Notes: generated by a model from the letters alone, not told the origin. Shown: positions 1-10,523, numbered from the stretch's first letter. The stretch: DNA of 64,000 nucleotides from Palsa-601 sp963801185 (GCA_963801185.1 CAWDDW010000001.1:930001-994000), one strand, 5' to 3'. Made by a program: numbers and translations.

Positions 1-2
1 CG

Positions 3-1007
3 GTGGGCGTGTGGCCCCAGAACGTGCACTTCTTCGCTGAGAAGGACGTCGGGTGCGTGGCCGTCGAGCGCGGCGGGTCCGTGATCGCCAGGGTGCAGGG
101 GATCAGCTACGGGCAGCGCGAGGTGAGGGAGAACCTGGCGCTGCGTTTCTCACGCCGGCCCGGCGAGGGGCTTCAGATCGGGCTTCTCCATTGCAACGTG
201 GCCGGTGCCCCGGACGGTCACGCGTCTTACAGCCCGTGCACGCTGACGGAGCTCAAGGCCGTCGGCCTCGACTACTGGGCGCTCGGGCACGTTCACGCCC
301 GCACGGTGATGGCCGGTGAGCCGTACGGCGGCGAGCCATTCGTCGTCTATCCCGGGAACCTCCAGGCAAGGAGCCCCAAGCCGAGCGAGCGCGGGCCGAA
401 AGGAGCGACCGTGGTCGAGGTCCGGGGCGGCCGGGTCGCGAGGGTCGAGGCGGTGGCTTGTGACGTAGTCCGCTTCACGGAGATCGGGGTCGACGTAGAC
501 GGTTGCGGCGCCGTGGCGGACGTGCGGAGTGCGCTCGGGGAGCGGGCATCTGAGGAGCTCGAGAGCTCGGCTGGGCGGTCGCTCGTCGTGCAGGCGCGCT
601 TGACCGGGCGAGGGGCCGTCCACTGCGAGCTCGCGAGGGACGGCGTGCGTGCCGAGCTCCTCTCCGCTCTTCGGGAGGACTGGGACGGCTCGGAGCCCTT
701 TGTCTGGTGGGATCAGATCGCCGATGACACCCGGGGAGTGATCGACCTCGATCGAGCCCGGGAGGCCGGTGACTTCGTCGGCGATCTGCTCGCCACGGCA
801 CAAGATCTTGGTGGTGGGGCCGGCTCGCCTCTGCTCCCGATGCCGGCCTCCGCCTCCCTCGGCGAGGACTTCCTCGAGGAGCTGCTCGGGAAGATGCCGT
901 CAGAGCTGCGCGCACGAGCGATGGAGCTACTCGGTGGCGACTTGTCCGCCGGCGAGCTCATCGAGGCGGCCTCCGCGCTGGCGCTCGATCACTTGGAGGT
1001 GGCCTGA
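3..1007 (+). CDS. YhaO/SbcD-like metallophosphoesterase, 5' end outside window
   Basis: C-terminal part of a calcineurin-like phosphoesterase that acts as the nuclease subunit of a DNA-repair complex. The frame is open to the window edge, so the true start and the first metal-binding motifs (DxH, GDxxD) are missing. What remains shows the LLHCNV segment (family GNH-type position) and YWALGHVH, which matches the GHxH metal motif, then a YPGNLQ strand typical of the family. The last 200 residues form the capping/C-terminal region. Its stop codon overlaps the ATG of the next gene by 1 base (TGATG), and that gene is the YhaN-type ATPase, so the two are almost certainly one functional pair. The family is known to act on DNA ends; the exact substrate here is not deducible. 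Confidence 0.85.
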   Translation: MGVWPQNVHFFAEKDVGCVAVERGGSVIARVQGISYGQREVRENLALRFSRRPGEGLQIGLLHCNVAGAPDGHASYSPCTLTELKAVGLDYWALGHVHARTVMAGEPYGGEPFVVYPGNLQARSPKPSERGPKGATVVEVRGGRVARVEAVACDVVRFTEIGVDVDGCGAVADVRSALGERASEELESSAGRSLVVQARLTGRGAVHCELARDGVRAELLSALREDWDGSEPFVWWDQIADDTRGVIDLDRAREAGDFVGDLLATAQDLGGGAGSPLLPMPASASLGEDFLEELLGKMPSELRARAMELLGGDLSAGELIEAASALALDHLEVA

Positions 1008-3957
1008 TGAGCGATGTAGCTCGGCCACTCTTCGGCGATCAGGTTGCCGATGCGAGCGTGCTCGCACCCCGCCGGCTCAACCACCTGGCCGCAGGCCAAG
1101 CCGCTCCTTTCGTCTCGTGGCTATCGGTCGACGGGTTCGGCGCCCTCGCGAGCCTCGAGCTGCGCGATCTCAGCCCGGGGCTGACGGTGCTGCTCGGCGA
1201 GAACGAGGCAGGCAAGTCGACGCTGTTCGACTTCGTCACCGGCGTGCTCTTCGGCTTCCCGCTCCGCAAGGCCGACGAGCACTTCCGCCTCCCGGTGAAC
1301 GGTGGCCGGCACGGCGGACGCGTCGGAATCGTGGACGCCAACGGCAATGTCGTCGTGGTCGAGCGTCACGGGGCACCGCAAAAGCAACTCGTCCTCACGC
1401 GTTCCGACGGGACCACAGGCGACGAGAGCGACCTGTCTCGCCTGCTCGGCGGGGCCAACAAGGACCTCTTCCGAGCAGTCTTCGCCGTGGATCTCGACGA
1501 CCTGCGACGGCTCGACGGCCTCTCGAGCGACGAGGTCCGCGAGACGCTGTTCTCCTCGAGTGTCGTCGGCCAGCGTCGCTCGGCCGCACGGGCCCTGCGG
1601 GAAGCTCGAGGCGTCGCGCGACGCGCTCGCCAAGCCGCGTCAGGGCGGCAGAGCCAACATCCTCGCGGCGGAGCTGAGGGAGACGCGACGCGACCTGGCC
1701 CGCGCACGCGCCGACGCCGACGGCTTTGCCAGATGGCAGGCCGACGCCGACCTCAAGAGCGACGAAGTCGAGCGCTTGCGCCGGGACCTCGACGCAAGCC
1801 GGATCGAGAGTCGCGACCTCGAGCTACTGCAGCGCTGCTGGAACGTGGTCGTTGCTCGGCGCCAGGCGGCGGCAAAGCTCGCCGAACTGCCAGCTCTGTC
1901 AGAAGAGGATCTCCAGGCGCTGAACGTCGAGCCCCGCGTGAGAGAGCTGCGGGTGGCCCTGTCAGGGCATGTCGAGCGACTCGATCAATTCGACGAGACC
2001 CAGGGTCGCCGCGCAGGTCTGGCTCAGTCGATCGACGAGCGGGTCGAGAAGCTCGGGCCCTGGGCGATCGACGTCGCCGGCGACGCGTCGGTCAACCTTG
2101 TGTCGCTTCGCGAGCAGCTCGAGGAGTGCGCCACCGTCGTTGCCAAGGCGACAGCCGATCGCGACGCGGCGGGCGGCATGGTCACGAGGGCTAGAGACGA
2201 GCTGCGGGCCACTCCACCTGCCGAGGAGGATGTCACAGCCGTGCCCGGTATGGCCGAGCTCGATCACCGGCTCGCGGCGCTCCGTGAGCTGCGGGGCCTC
2301 GTCGCCGAATGGGACGCCCTCGCCCGTGAGTTGGAGCACGACGCCGAACGCGAGCGGCTGCGTCGGGACCGAGCCGAGGCTCAGAACCGACCCGCGTCGC
2401 TCAACGGAGGAGCCCTCACCGGGGCCATCTCAGCCGTCGTCCTGTTCGCAATAGCGGCCTTGCTCCTTGCGCGCGGGCAGAGAGCGGTAGGAGTCATGGC
2501 TGGCGTCGCCGGGCTTGCGTTCGCGATCGCGGTGGCTGTGCTCGCATTGTCTCGACGCCGGGCAGGGGCCTCGGGAGCCCAGGTTGCCGGCGCCGAGGCG
2601 CTACCGGAGTTCCGCCCGGACCGGCTCGACCGTCTGCAAGCCATCCGCAGCCGGATCGCCGATAGGGCCGCTTCGTGCGGCGTGCCCGAGCCGGCCGCAC
2701 TCGTCTCCATCGAGCGGGCAATGGACGAGGCTGCGTTGCAGGTTGTCGAGCGCCGTCGTCTCGATGATCTCGCGCGGGTGGAGAGCGAGCAGCTGGGGCG
2801 CCTTCGATCGGCAGAAGCCGGGCTCGAAGGTGCGGAGCGCGCGCTCGCCCACGCACGAAGCGACGTCGGCGCCGTGGCGGACCAGGGCGGCCTCCCGGCT
2901 TCGGCAGATCCCGCCCGCCTCCTTCGTCTCGTCGCCCAGCTGACGGAGCTGCGCGAGCGGATCGACGCCGTTCGCCGGATCGACGCCGACGCCAAACAGG
3001 ATGAAGACGGCCTCCGTCGCTTCGAGTCCGGCCTCTACCAGCTGGCGGGCTCTCTCGGCTTGCAGCTGGAGCTGCCTCCCGGCGCCGGCCGCCTCAGCGC
3101 CGATGCGATCGAGCGGATCCTGCGCACGGCCGAGGCCCGGATCGCCGCCGCACGAGAAGCTCGGCGCAAGCCGGGACGAGCTCGAATCGGCACTGAGCGG
3201 CGCCGATAGCGAGCTCGACCGGGTGCTCGGCGAGGGCGAACATGCCGACTTGCTGCGGGCGGACCTCGCATCGGGGCGCGTGCTCGAATGGGAGGTGCAG
3301 GCGACTTCCTCAGCCGAACGGGTGGCCGCGCTGGAGGAGCAGTACGAGCTAGCCCTCCGCGAGCACGAACGCCTCGTCCGCCAGCTCTCCGAGCTCGCAC
3401 ACTCGGACGCCATCCCCGTGCTGGAACTGCGCTGCCACGAGCTCGAGACGGAGCTCGACGCCACGATGAAGGAGTACCTAGTGGCAAGCGGCGCCCGGCT
3501 CCTGGTCCACCGGACGCTGCGGCGCTACGAGGCCGAGCGCCAGCCTGCGGTCCTCACTTGTGCAGGCGAGCACTTCGCCCGCGTGACCACCGGCCGGTAC
3601 GCGAGGCTCGTCGTCGACTCAGCCCCCGACGGCTCGAACCCGACCGTACAGGTCGTAAAGGAGAACGGTTCTCTCGTCGATGCGACGTCACTGAGCCGCG
3701 GCACGATCGAGCAGCTGTACCTCTGCCTCCGGCTCGGTCTCGCCGAGTCATTCGCCGAGCGGTACCTCCCGTTGCCGATCGTGCTCGATGACGTGCTCGT
3801 CAACTTCGACCCCGAACGGACCGAGAGCATGGTAGACGAGCTCATCGTGACTGCTGAGAGACACCAAGTGCTGTTCCTGACGTGTCACCCTCACCTTGCC
3901 GAGACCGTCTCGGGCAGGGCGCCGCGAGCAGTTATAAGGGAGCTCGCACGCGGGTGA
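1007..3957 (+). CDS. YhaN/SbcC-like AAA+ coiled-coil ATPase, two frame breaks
   Basis: SMC-like ATPase partner of the upstream phosphoesterase, about 982 residues when two breaks are repaired. The N-terminal lobe has a Walker A (LGENEAGKST, near residue 64) and the C-terminal lobe has LSRGTIEQLYL (signature-like) and Walker B LPIVLDDVLVNFD. Between them lie long charged coiled coils and, unusually for a soluble ATPase but typical of YhaN, a hydrophobic hairpin near 2410-2550 (two membrane-like segments). Reading moves from frame 2 to frame 3 at about 1599-1601 and from frame 3 to frame 1 at about 3156; each is explained by one extra G (or loss of two bases) just before AAGCTC. Because the reading is good on both sides, sequencing error is more likely than decay, but a real pseudogene cannot be excluded. 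Confidence 0.8.
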
Positions 3958-3979
3958 GAAGCGAGTCGCCGGGACCGCA

Positions 3980-5221
3980 TCAGTAGTTCGTCAGGCTGTA
4001 GGGCGGTCGGTCGTTCGCGAACATGCGATCAGCCCGCGCGATCGCGCCCTTGCTGTTTTCTGGGATCCGGCCCGAGACGCGGAACTCCGACGGGGCCACG
4101 CCACCGAGGAAGACGCTCGCGAGCGTGGAGGAGTGGAGCGTGATGTCGGCCGGCGCGTGCGTTGGCTCGACTTCGCCGGTCCCCCACGCCTCGCCTACGT
4201 GCAACCGGAAGCTCCCCGCGTTCCACGGGCAGAACTCGTCGGCCACCTCGAGCACCAAGCCACCGGGCTCTGGCTAGCCGCGGGCCGCCAAGGCGGATTT
4301 CACGTCAACGAGGCACAACCAGGATCTATCACCGGTGAAGACCGCACGTAACTGGCGGGGATCGGTCAACAGCCAGCGGATCGGCTCGTCGACAGGGCGT
4401 CCTGGAGCCCGGATCATGTTGACGAGATCGATGCCGAGGAGGAACCGCCAAAGACCCACGTACGCGGCCGTCGTGAGATGACAGAGCTCGTGGACGACGA
4501 CCCGTCGGGCCCGCGGATCGGACTCGGGCACCATCTCAACCTCGTAGCCGACGTAGCCGTCGATGTGCCCGCCTTCCTCGTACACGGCATGGAAGGTGCT
4601 GAGATTCTCGCCCGGCTCGCCTACGGCCCTTGCGTAGTCGAGCACCCTGCGGTCGATCTCGCCCGCCCGAGTCGGTGCGTACCGGCCGTACACCTCGGGA
4701 AAGCACTCGACGGCCCGAGAGCGATCGATCAGCAGGATCCTGCCGGGCGCGAGGTCCGCCGCACCCTCCTCGAGCTTCGCCAGCTTCTTGTCGAGCTCGT
4801 ACCGAGTCCCGAAGGTGGCCATCCCGTAGCCGTAGCGGCCGTAGATCGTGCCCTCGCTCGCGAAGAGCGTCGCAAGTGCCTCCCCCCGATCGTGAAGGTC
4901 GTCGAGCTGACAGCGCATGAGGGCGTTGAGGCGACCCTGCCGCCGGTGCGACGGGGCGACCGACACGGTTACCACCACCCCGGTGGCCGCGCGATGAAGG
5001 CCCGGCAGCGTCATGAACGAGGACTCTGAGGCGGCGCTCCCTACGATCTCGCCGCCGTCGCGCGAGACGAGCAGACGGTCGAGCTGTATGTGCGGCTCGA
5101 ACCACTCGCGGCGAAGCTGGGGGGCGCGCCCGCCGAAAGCGGCGGCGTTCGCCGCCAAGAAGCCCTCCATCTCACCATCCGCGATCAGGGAGATCTCGTG
5201 TTGACCTCGTTCTCCGCTCAT
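3980..5221 (-). CDS. eis: Eis-family N-acetyltransferase (copy 1), interrupted by in-frame TAG
   Basis: Acetyl-CoA dependent amine acetyltransferase of the Eis type: GNAT domain, second GNAT-like domain, then an SCP2-like domain. The acetyl-CoA loop is visible as VSVAPSHRRQGRLNALM and the Tyr-containing IYGRYGYG segment corresponds to the catalytic-acid region of Mycobacterium Eis. Translation from 5221 stops at TAG 4274-4276, but the same frame continues into the SCP2-like domain (LVLEVADEFCPWNAGSFRL...) to a TGA at 3980. The neighbouring copy has Tyr at the equivalent place (EARRYHDAG), so one base change from TAC or TAT explains the stop. Repaired length 413 residues, normal for Eis (about 400). 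It ends with Tyr rather than the usual Phe. Substrate unknown. Confidence 0.8.
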
Positions 5222-5241
5222 GAGAGCGAGTCTGCCACGCC

Positions 5242-6473
5242 TCAGAATCTGGTCGTGCAGAAAGGCGGGCGGTGACCCACGAAGAGCCGGTCAGCTCGCC
5301 GAGCGCGCCCTCGCTCACCGCTGTGATCAAGCCGGTCTCCGCCAGGGCACTTGGCTGGAGGCCACCTAGGTAGATGGACGCGAGCATCGAGACGTCGAGC
5401 TCGAGGTCCGGGCGAGCGCTGGTCTGCTCCACCGTGGCTGCGCCGTCGGGGTCGGCGATCGACAGCCGGTAGGTGCCCGAGTTGTCAGGGCAGAACGGGT
5501 CGACGACCGCAATCGTCAAATCACCCGCGTCGTGATACCGCCGTGCCTCGAGGGCTCTGCCGACATCGATCAGCCGCACGTAGGTATGCTCGCAGGTCCA
5601 GAGCGTGGACATCCGCCGATAGTCCGACAGCGCCCATCGGATGGGCTCGTCGACAGGCCGACCGTGCGCCTCAAGCGTCGGCACCAGGTCGATGTCGACG
5701 AGGAAGGACCAGAGCGCCACGTATGACGCGGGAGTGCGGGCACACAGCTCGACGACCTGCACGCTGCGCTTCCGGAAGCCCGAGGCATCCACCACGATCC
5801 GATAGGCGGCGTATCCGAGCACCGCACCGTCTTGTTCGTACTCGACGAAGAAGCGGTCGCGTTGATCCTCCTCGGCGGCCCGGCCGAAGATCACGGCCCA
5901 GCCAGGCGCGAGGCGGGACACTTCTCCCGCCCTAGTCGCCTGATAGGCCGCGAACACCTCCGGGAACTGCCGCCCTGCGTAATCGCGACCGACGAATCGC
6001 ACACGTCCCGCGGACAGATCCTCAGGAGCCTCGACGACTCTCAGGTCTCGCTTGTCGAGCGCGTACCCGCACACGATCGTCGCCGGCCCGTAGCCAAAAC
6101 GCTGATAGATGCTGGACTCACTCGACGTGAGGACGGCCAGGTGGTGCCCTCGCTCGCGAAGGTCGTCCAGCTGGTAACGCATCATCGAACGGAGTCGCCC
6201 CTGGCGGCGATGAGTAGGGCGAACCGCCACGCCCACCACCGCCGCCACCGGTTCTGAGACGAGGCCCGGAAGCGTCATCAGAGCAGGTACCGACACCGCT
6301 ACGCCCACGAGGTCGTCTCCGTCGCGGCTGCCGACGACGCGATCGACGATCGAGGCATTCTTGATGGCAGCCCGCTCGTGTGCGGGCATCCGGTTCCCGA
6401 AAGCGAGCTCGTCGTTGTCGAGAGTGGCATCGAGCTCGTCCTCGGTGACCGTTCCGGCCTTCACCTCGTCCAT
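5242..6473 (-). CDS. eis: Eis-family N-acetyltransferase (copy 2), frameshift near 3' end
   Basis: Tandem paralogue of the downstream copy with the same three-domain plan. Motifs: AVRPTHRRQGRLRSMM (acetyl-CoA loop) and IYQRFGYGPA. In the frame from 6473 the protein runs past its natural end; reading one base over from about 5286-5291 gives LFVGHRPPFCTTRF and a TGA at 5242, the normal Eis C-terminus with terminal Phe, whose carboxylate is the catalytic base in Mycobacterium Eis. A single missing G in GGGCTC would restore the frame. Repaired length about 410 residues. Only 13 bases lie between its start and the ispG stop, so it is probably co-transcribed with ispG. Start ATG at 6473. Confidence 0.82.
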
Positions 6474-6485
6474 CTCGTCGATTGC

Positions 6486-7727
6486 TCAGCCTCCGCCTTC
6501 CGCCGCGATCGTCTTCCGGATCATCTCGACCCGGACCTCGGAGTCGTTGGCGTCGGCGCCCTTCTCCTCGAAGAGGGCCAGGCGATCGGCCTCCGCCTCA
6601 GCGGCCGCACCTGAATCAGCTGCAGCCAACCTGGCCTCGATGCCCTCGGCCACGAGGTGCTGGGCTTCGGCTACGAGGGCGGCGACCATCTCGTCCTCGG
6701 GCACCACCCGGATGATCTGGCCCTTGATGAACAGATGTCCCCGCTTGCGGCCGGCCGCGATCCCGAGATCGGCCTCGCGGGCCTCCCCCGGCCCGTTCAC
6801 GACACAGCCCATGACGGCGACCTGTATCGGCAGGTTCAGGGTCTCGAGCGCGGCTTGAGCCTCCTTCGCCACCTTGATGACGTCGATCTCGGCACGCCCG
6901 CAGGACGGGCACGCGATCAAGTCGAGCCCCTTGCGCTCGCGCAGGCCCAGTGCCTCGAGCAACTGGCGCCCGGCGCGAGCCTCCTCGACCGGATCCGCCG
7001 TGAGCGAGTAGCGGATGGTGTCACCTATCCCCTCCGCCAGCAGCGCCGCGATGCCCGCAGTCCCTTTCAGCAGGCCCGCCGGCGGAGGCCCCGCTTCGGT
7101 CACCCCGAGATGCAACGGGTGGTCGAACGTCTCCGACGCGAGGCGGTACGCCTCGATCATGAGCGGCACGTTCGATGCCTTGACCGAGATCTTGACATCG
7201 TCGAAGCCGACCTCCTCGAAGTAGGCGAGCTCCATGCGGGCGGACTCGACGAGTGCTTCCGGCGTGGCCCCGCCGAACCGCTTGTAGAGCTCGGGGTGGA
7301 GCGAGCCGGCGTTCACGCCGATGCGGATCGGGACCTTTCGGTCGCGCGCCTCGGCGGCCACCATCTTGATCTCCTCCGGCTTGCGGAGATTTCCCGGATT
7401 GAGCCGTAAGCCCTGCACACCGGCTTCGAGGGCGGCGAGCGCCATCTCGTGGTGGAAGTGGATGTCGGCGACGATGGGCACAGGCGAGCGCGGCACGATC
7501 CTGGCGAGACCCTCGGCGGCTGCCTGCTCGTTGCACGTGCACCGGACGATGTCGGCCCCGGATGCCGCCAGGGCGTAGATCTGACTCAGCGTCCCCTCGA
7601 CGTCGGCTGTCTTCGTCGTCGTCATCGACTGGACGCTGATCGGCGCACCGCCACCGATCGGAACGCTGCCGACCCTTATCTGCCTGGTCTTTCGCCTCTC
7701 AGCGTTCACAAATGTGGCTCGTGCCAT
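6486..7727 (-). CDS. ispG: 4-hydroxy-3-methylbut-2-en-1-yl diphosphate synthase IspG (GcpE)
   Basis: Penultimate step of the MEP isoprenoid pathway, converting MEcPP to HMBPP with a 4Fe-4S cluster. The TIM-barrel N-terminus carries IQVQSMTT-type substrate residues (ISVQSMTTTKTADV), and the C-terminal half shows the cluster ligands CPSCGR and GCVVNGPGEA. It is the compact bacterial form of the protein. I chose ATG 7727 (MARATFVN); an upstream ATG at 7811 would add 28 residues and run into an intergenic palindrome. The last 45 residues are an Ala/Glu-rich tail beyond the usual end. In most actinobacteria ispG directly follows dxr-rseP; here a DUF1800/DUF1501 pair on the other strand separates them. 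Confidence 0.96.
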   Translation of the reverse strand: MARATFVNAERRKTRQIRVGSVPIGGGAPISVQSMTTTKTADVEGTLSQIYALAASGADIVRCTCNEQAAAEGLARIVPRSPVPIVADIHFHHEMALAALEAGVQGLRLNPGNLRKPEEIKMVAAEARDRKVPIRIGVNAGSLHPELYKRFGGATPEALVESARMELAYFEEVGFDDVKISVKASNVPLMIEAYRLASETFDHPLHLGVTEAGPPPAGLLKGTAGIAALLAEGIGDTIRYSLTADPVEEARAGRQLLEALGLRERKGLDLIACPSCGRAEIDVIKVAKEAQAALETLNLPIQVAVMGCVVNGPGEAREADLGIAAGRKRGHLFIKGQIIRVVPEDEMVAALVAEAQHLVAEGIEARLAAADSGAAAEAEADRLALFEEKGADANDSEVRVEMIRKTIAAEGGG

Positions 7728-7805
7728 GGCCTTCAGCCTACAGACGCGGCGCCCGCCCGAGCGGCAGACCCGGGGGCGCTGGATGCCGTCCCGGGAGAAA
7801 ATTGC

Positions 7806-7837
7806 CACCATCAGTAGTCAGACGACCACTGATGGTG
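7806..7837. promoter_or_regulatory. Perfect 10-bp inverted repeat between ispG and the DUF1800 gene
   Basis: CACCATCAGT (7806-7815) and ACTGATGGTG (7828-7837) are exact reverse complements, separated by 12 bases; inner bases extend the symmetry partly (AGTC/GACC). It lies in the 123-base divergent gap, followed by TAGTAAT (7838-7844), which could be a -10 element only 7 bases before the ATG at 7851. This looks like an operator for a dimeric regulator of the DUF1800 gene and/or ispG. A transcribed stem-loop is the alternative. Confidence 0.5.
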
Positions 7838-7850
7838 TAGTAATTGGGAG

Positions 7851-9180
7851 ATGGGCTCCGGAACCTCCCCTCAGCTCGTCTCGCACCTTTACCGGCGAGC
7901 GGGCTTCGGCGCCACCCCTGAACAGGTCGCCGAGCTGGCCAAACAGAGCTGGACCGACCTCGTCGACGGGCTGCTCGCAGGGTTGGAAGAGGTCGACGAA
8001 GCCGGATCGAAGGTCCCTCTCCCGCACCTCACGACCATCCCCGAGGCGAACGTCCTGGGCTACAAGTGGAACGGCTATGAGGAGTTCGTCAACCTCGTCA
8101 CCTGGTGGATAGAGCGCATGGTCGTGTCGAGCACGCCGCTTCGCGAGAAGCTCACGCTGCTGCTTCACTGCCAGTTCCCGACCTCGTGGGAGAAGGTGGG
8201 GTGGGCGTCGCTCATGCACGCCCAGAACCAGCTCTTCCGCGAGCTCGGCCCTGGCCGCTTCGACACGCTCACCCAAGCCGTCGCGAAGGACCCCTCGATG
8301 CTGATCTGGCTCGACACGGGCACCGACTTCAAGGCGGACCCCAACGAGAACTTCGCCCGCGAGCTGATGGAGCGCTTCACCATGGGCGCCGGGAACTACA
8401 CCGAGTGGGACGTGCGCGCCGCCGCGGCCGCCTTCACCGGCTGGGAAGCTCGATTACACGTCGGGTGAGTTCTACGAGAACCTCTACGACCACGACAACG
8501 GGATCAAGCACTTCCTCCACCACACCGGGCGCTTCGACGGTGACGACATTGTCGAGATCGTCTGCAACACCGTCGCCTCCCACCGATGGTTGACCGCACG
8601 GATGTGGTCTTGGCTCGCGTACCCGATCCTGCCGTCGGACCACATCGTGACCGAGGTGGCCGCGACGTACGCCAAGACTCTCCGTGTCTCGGACCTCTTG
8701 AGGGCGATCTTCCTCCACCCGGCATTCCGATCGCCGGCTGCCCTCGGAGGCCTTGTCAAGCAGCCGATCGAGTACGTCGTCGGCACCCTGCGCCTCCTCG
8801 GCATGAACACCGAAGCGACGCCGTCGGGCGACCTCTACTACATCCTCTCGAACTTCGGGCAGCTCCTCTTCGCCCCGCCGAGCGTCGGCGGCTGGGGATT
8901 CAACCAGTACTGGCTCTCGACCTCCAACGCCAACAACTTCCTCAGCTTTGCGGGCAACATGTCGCAGTACGCCGACCTCACCTCGATCGCCGACCTGAAC
9001 GGCAAGCCGGCCGCGCAGGTCAGCAAGATCAAAGAGATCCTCGGGATCGAGACGTGGTCAGACTCCACCTATGCCGGTCTCATGAAGCTCGGGACCGGTC
9101 TCAAGTCCGCCAGTGGTACGTGGCCGGCGCAGCAGTTGATGACGCTGGCACTCGTGTCACCCGACTACCTGCTCAACTGA
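7851..9180 (+). CDS. DUF1800 family protein, one frameshift
   Basis: Member of the DUF1800 family (PF08811), proteins of unknown biochemical role usually encoded next to DUF1501 genes. The N-terminal LYRRAGFGATP and the segment ENFARELMERFTMG...AFTGW are hallmarks of the family. Reading from ATG 7851 stops at 8468, but the next frame continues without a break (KLDYTSGEFYENLYDHDNG...) to a TGA at 9180. The switch is at GGG 8443-8445, again just before AAGCTC, and one extra G explains it. Repaired length about 442 residues, close to family size. No signal peptide is obvious. The DUF1501 partner starts 56 bases downstream. Confidence 0.82.
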
Positions 9181-9236
9181 GGATCGAGGCGATCGACGTG
9201 ACTGATGCGTCCGACCCGCGAGGGGACACAAGCGAG

Positions 9237-10514
9237 ATGGGAGCGGGCACGGGAGAGGGGTTGAGCCGGCGAGGGTTTCTTGCGGGTTCCCTCGGAGCAA
9301 CGGCGGCCGCAGGGACGGCCCTCAAGGTGCGCCACATCCGCCTACCTGCACGGGCCGATTCCTCCACTCGCTCCGCCACCCGCCAGAACACCTCGATCGC
9401 GGCTGGCCCGCTCGTGCTCTGCACGCTGTACGGGGGCAACGACGGGCTGAACACCGTCGTCCCCTACGAGGAGTCGGCCTACAGGAAGCTCCGTCACGCA
9501 CTGGCGATCACGCGTGAGGAGGCTCTCCCACTCGGTGACCTCGACGGGATCGCGCTCGGTCTCCACCCCTCCCTGACGGGCATGCAAGCGCTCTGGAACG
9601 CCGGCCAGCTGGCGATCATCCTCGGCGTCGAGTACCCGAACCCGAACTACAGCCACTTCGAGTCGATGGACATATGGCAGACCGCCGACCTCTCCGGTGA
9701 AGCCGGGTCTGGCTGGCTAGGGCGTTGGCTCGACGCCACCGGGACCGACCCGATGCGGGCCCTCTCGGTCGGTTCGCAGGTACCAATCGCTTTCGCAGGC
9801 AACGTCCAGCAAGCCGGCACGCTGGCAGACTCGACGAACGGCAGCGCTCAGCTGCCCTATGGGAGCGGCCCGTTCACAAGCGCTTACAAGGAGCTGATGC
9901 GCGTAAAGAAGAAGGGCGCGCCGATCGCGAACCTGATCGCCCGGGATGGGACCAACCTGCTCCGGGTTGGCAACGCCGCAGCCAACGGGCTCGACAAGGA
10001 GTCGCCCCCTCCGGGGGTGACCGGCCGGTACGCCGGGGACATCGGGAACCAGCTCGACGTCGTTGCCGAGCTCATCGAGTACGGCCTTCCGACGAAGGCC
10101 TACGGCGTCTCGTTCGCGAGCTTCGACACGCATTCGGATCAGGCGGGCACCCACGCGAATCTGCTGTCCCAGCTCGATGCGGCGGTGCAGAACTTCTGCG
10201 GTGCCTTCCCCACTGCGGAGGCGGGGAAGAACCCCGTGCTCGTGATCTACAGCGAGTTCGGGCGCCGGCCGGAAGTGAACGCCAGTGCAGGCACCGACCA
10301 CAGCTCGTCGAGCGTCGTCTTCGTCGTAGGACCGAGTGTGAAGGGCGGTTTCTACGGGGCGATGCCGAGCCTCACCAAGCTCGACGAGTACGGCAACTTC
10401 CTCGTTACGACGGATTTCCGCAGGGTGTATGCCACGGTGCTCGAGCGAGTGCTCGGGATCGACAACAAGTCCATCCTCGGGAAGTCCTTCCACACGATCG
10501 ACTTCATCGGCTAG
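9237..10514 (+). CDS. DUF1501 family Tat-exported protein
   Basis: DUF1501 (PF07394) protein, related to the alkaline phosphatase/sulfatase fold; function not established. Residues 10-30 are a twin-arginine signal (LSRRGFLAGSLGATAAAG), so it is probably exported folded. Conserved family segments include LYGGNDGLNTVVPY, NYSHFESMDIWQT and YSEFGRRPEVNASAGTDHS, the last two carrying His/Asp/Ser residues that in this fold are likely metal or active-site ligands. I chose ATG 9237 (RR at 11-12, GAGGGG upstream); GTG 9198 in the same frame is possible. Forms an obvious unit with the DUF1800 gene. Confidence 0.88.
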   Translation: MGAGTGEGLSRRGFLAGSLGATAAAGTALKVRHIRLPARADSSTRSATRQNTSIAAGPLVLCTLYGGNDGLNTVVPYEESAYRKLRHALAITREEALPLGDLDGIALGLHPSLTGMQALWNAGQLAIILGVEYPNPNYSHFESMDIWQTADLSGEAGSGWLGRWLDATGTDPMRALSVGSQVPIAFAGNVQQAGTLADSTNGSAQLPYGSGPFTSAYKELMRVKKKGAPIANLIARDGTNLLRVGNAAANGLDKESPPPGVTGRYAGDIGNQLDVVAELIEYGLPTKAYGVSFASFDTHSDQAGTHANLLSQLDAAVQNFCGAFPTAEAGKNPVLVIYSEFGRRPEVNASAGTDHSSSSVVFVVGPSVKGGFYGAMPSLTKLDEYGNFLVTTDFRRVYATVLERVLGIDNKSILGKSFHTIDFIG

Positions 10515-10523
10515 TCGTAGTCC

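Noticed and set aside
1590..3170. Programmed ribosomal frameshifting in the YhaN-type gene
   Set aside because: No slippery heptamer or downstream structure is evident, and similar breaks occur in many unrelated genes.
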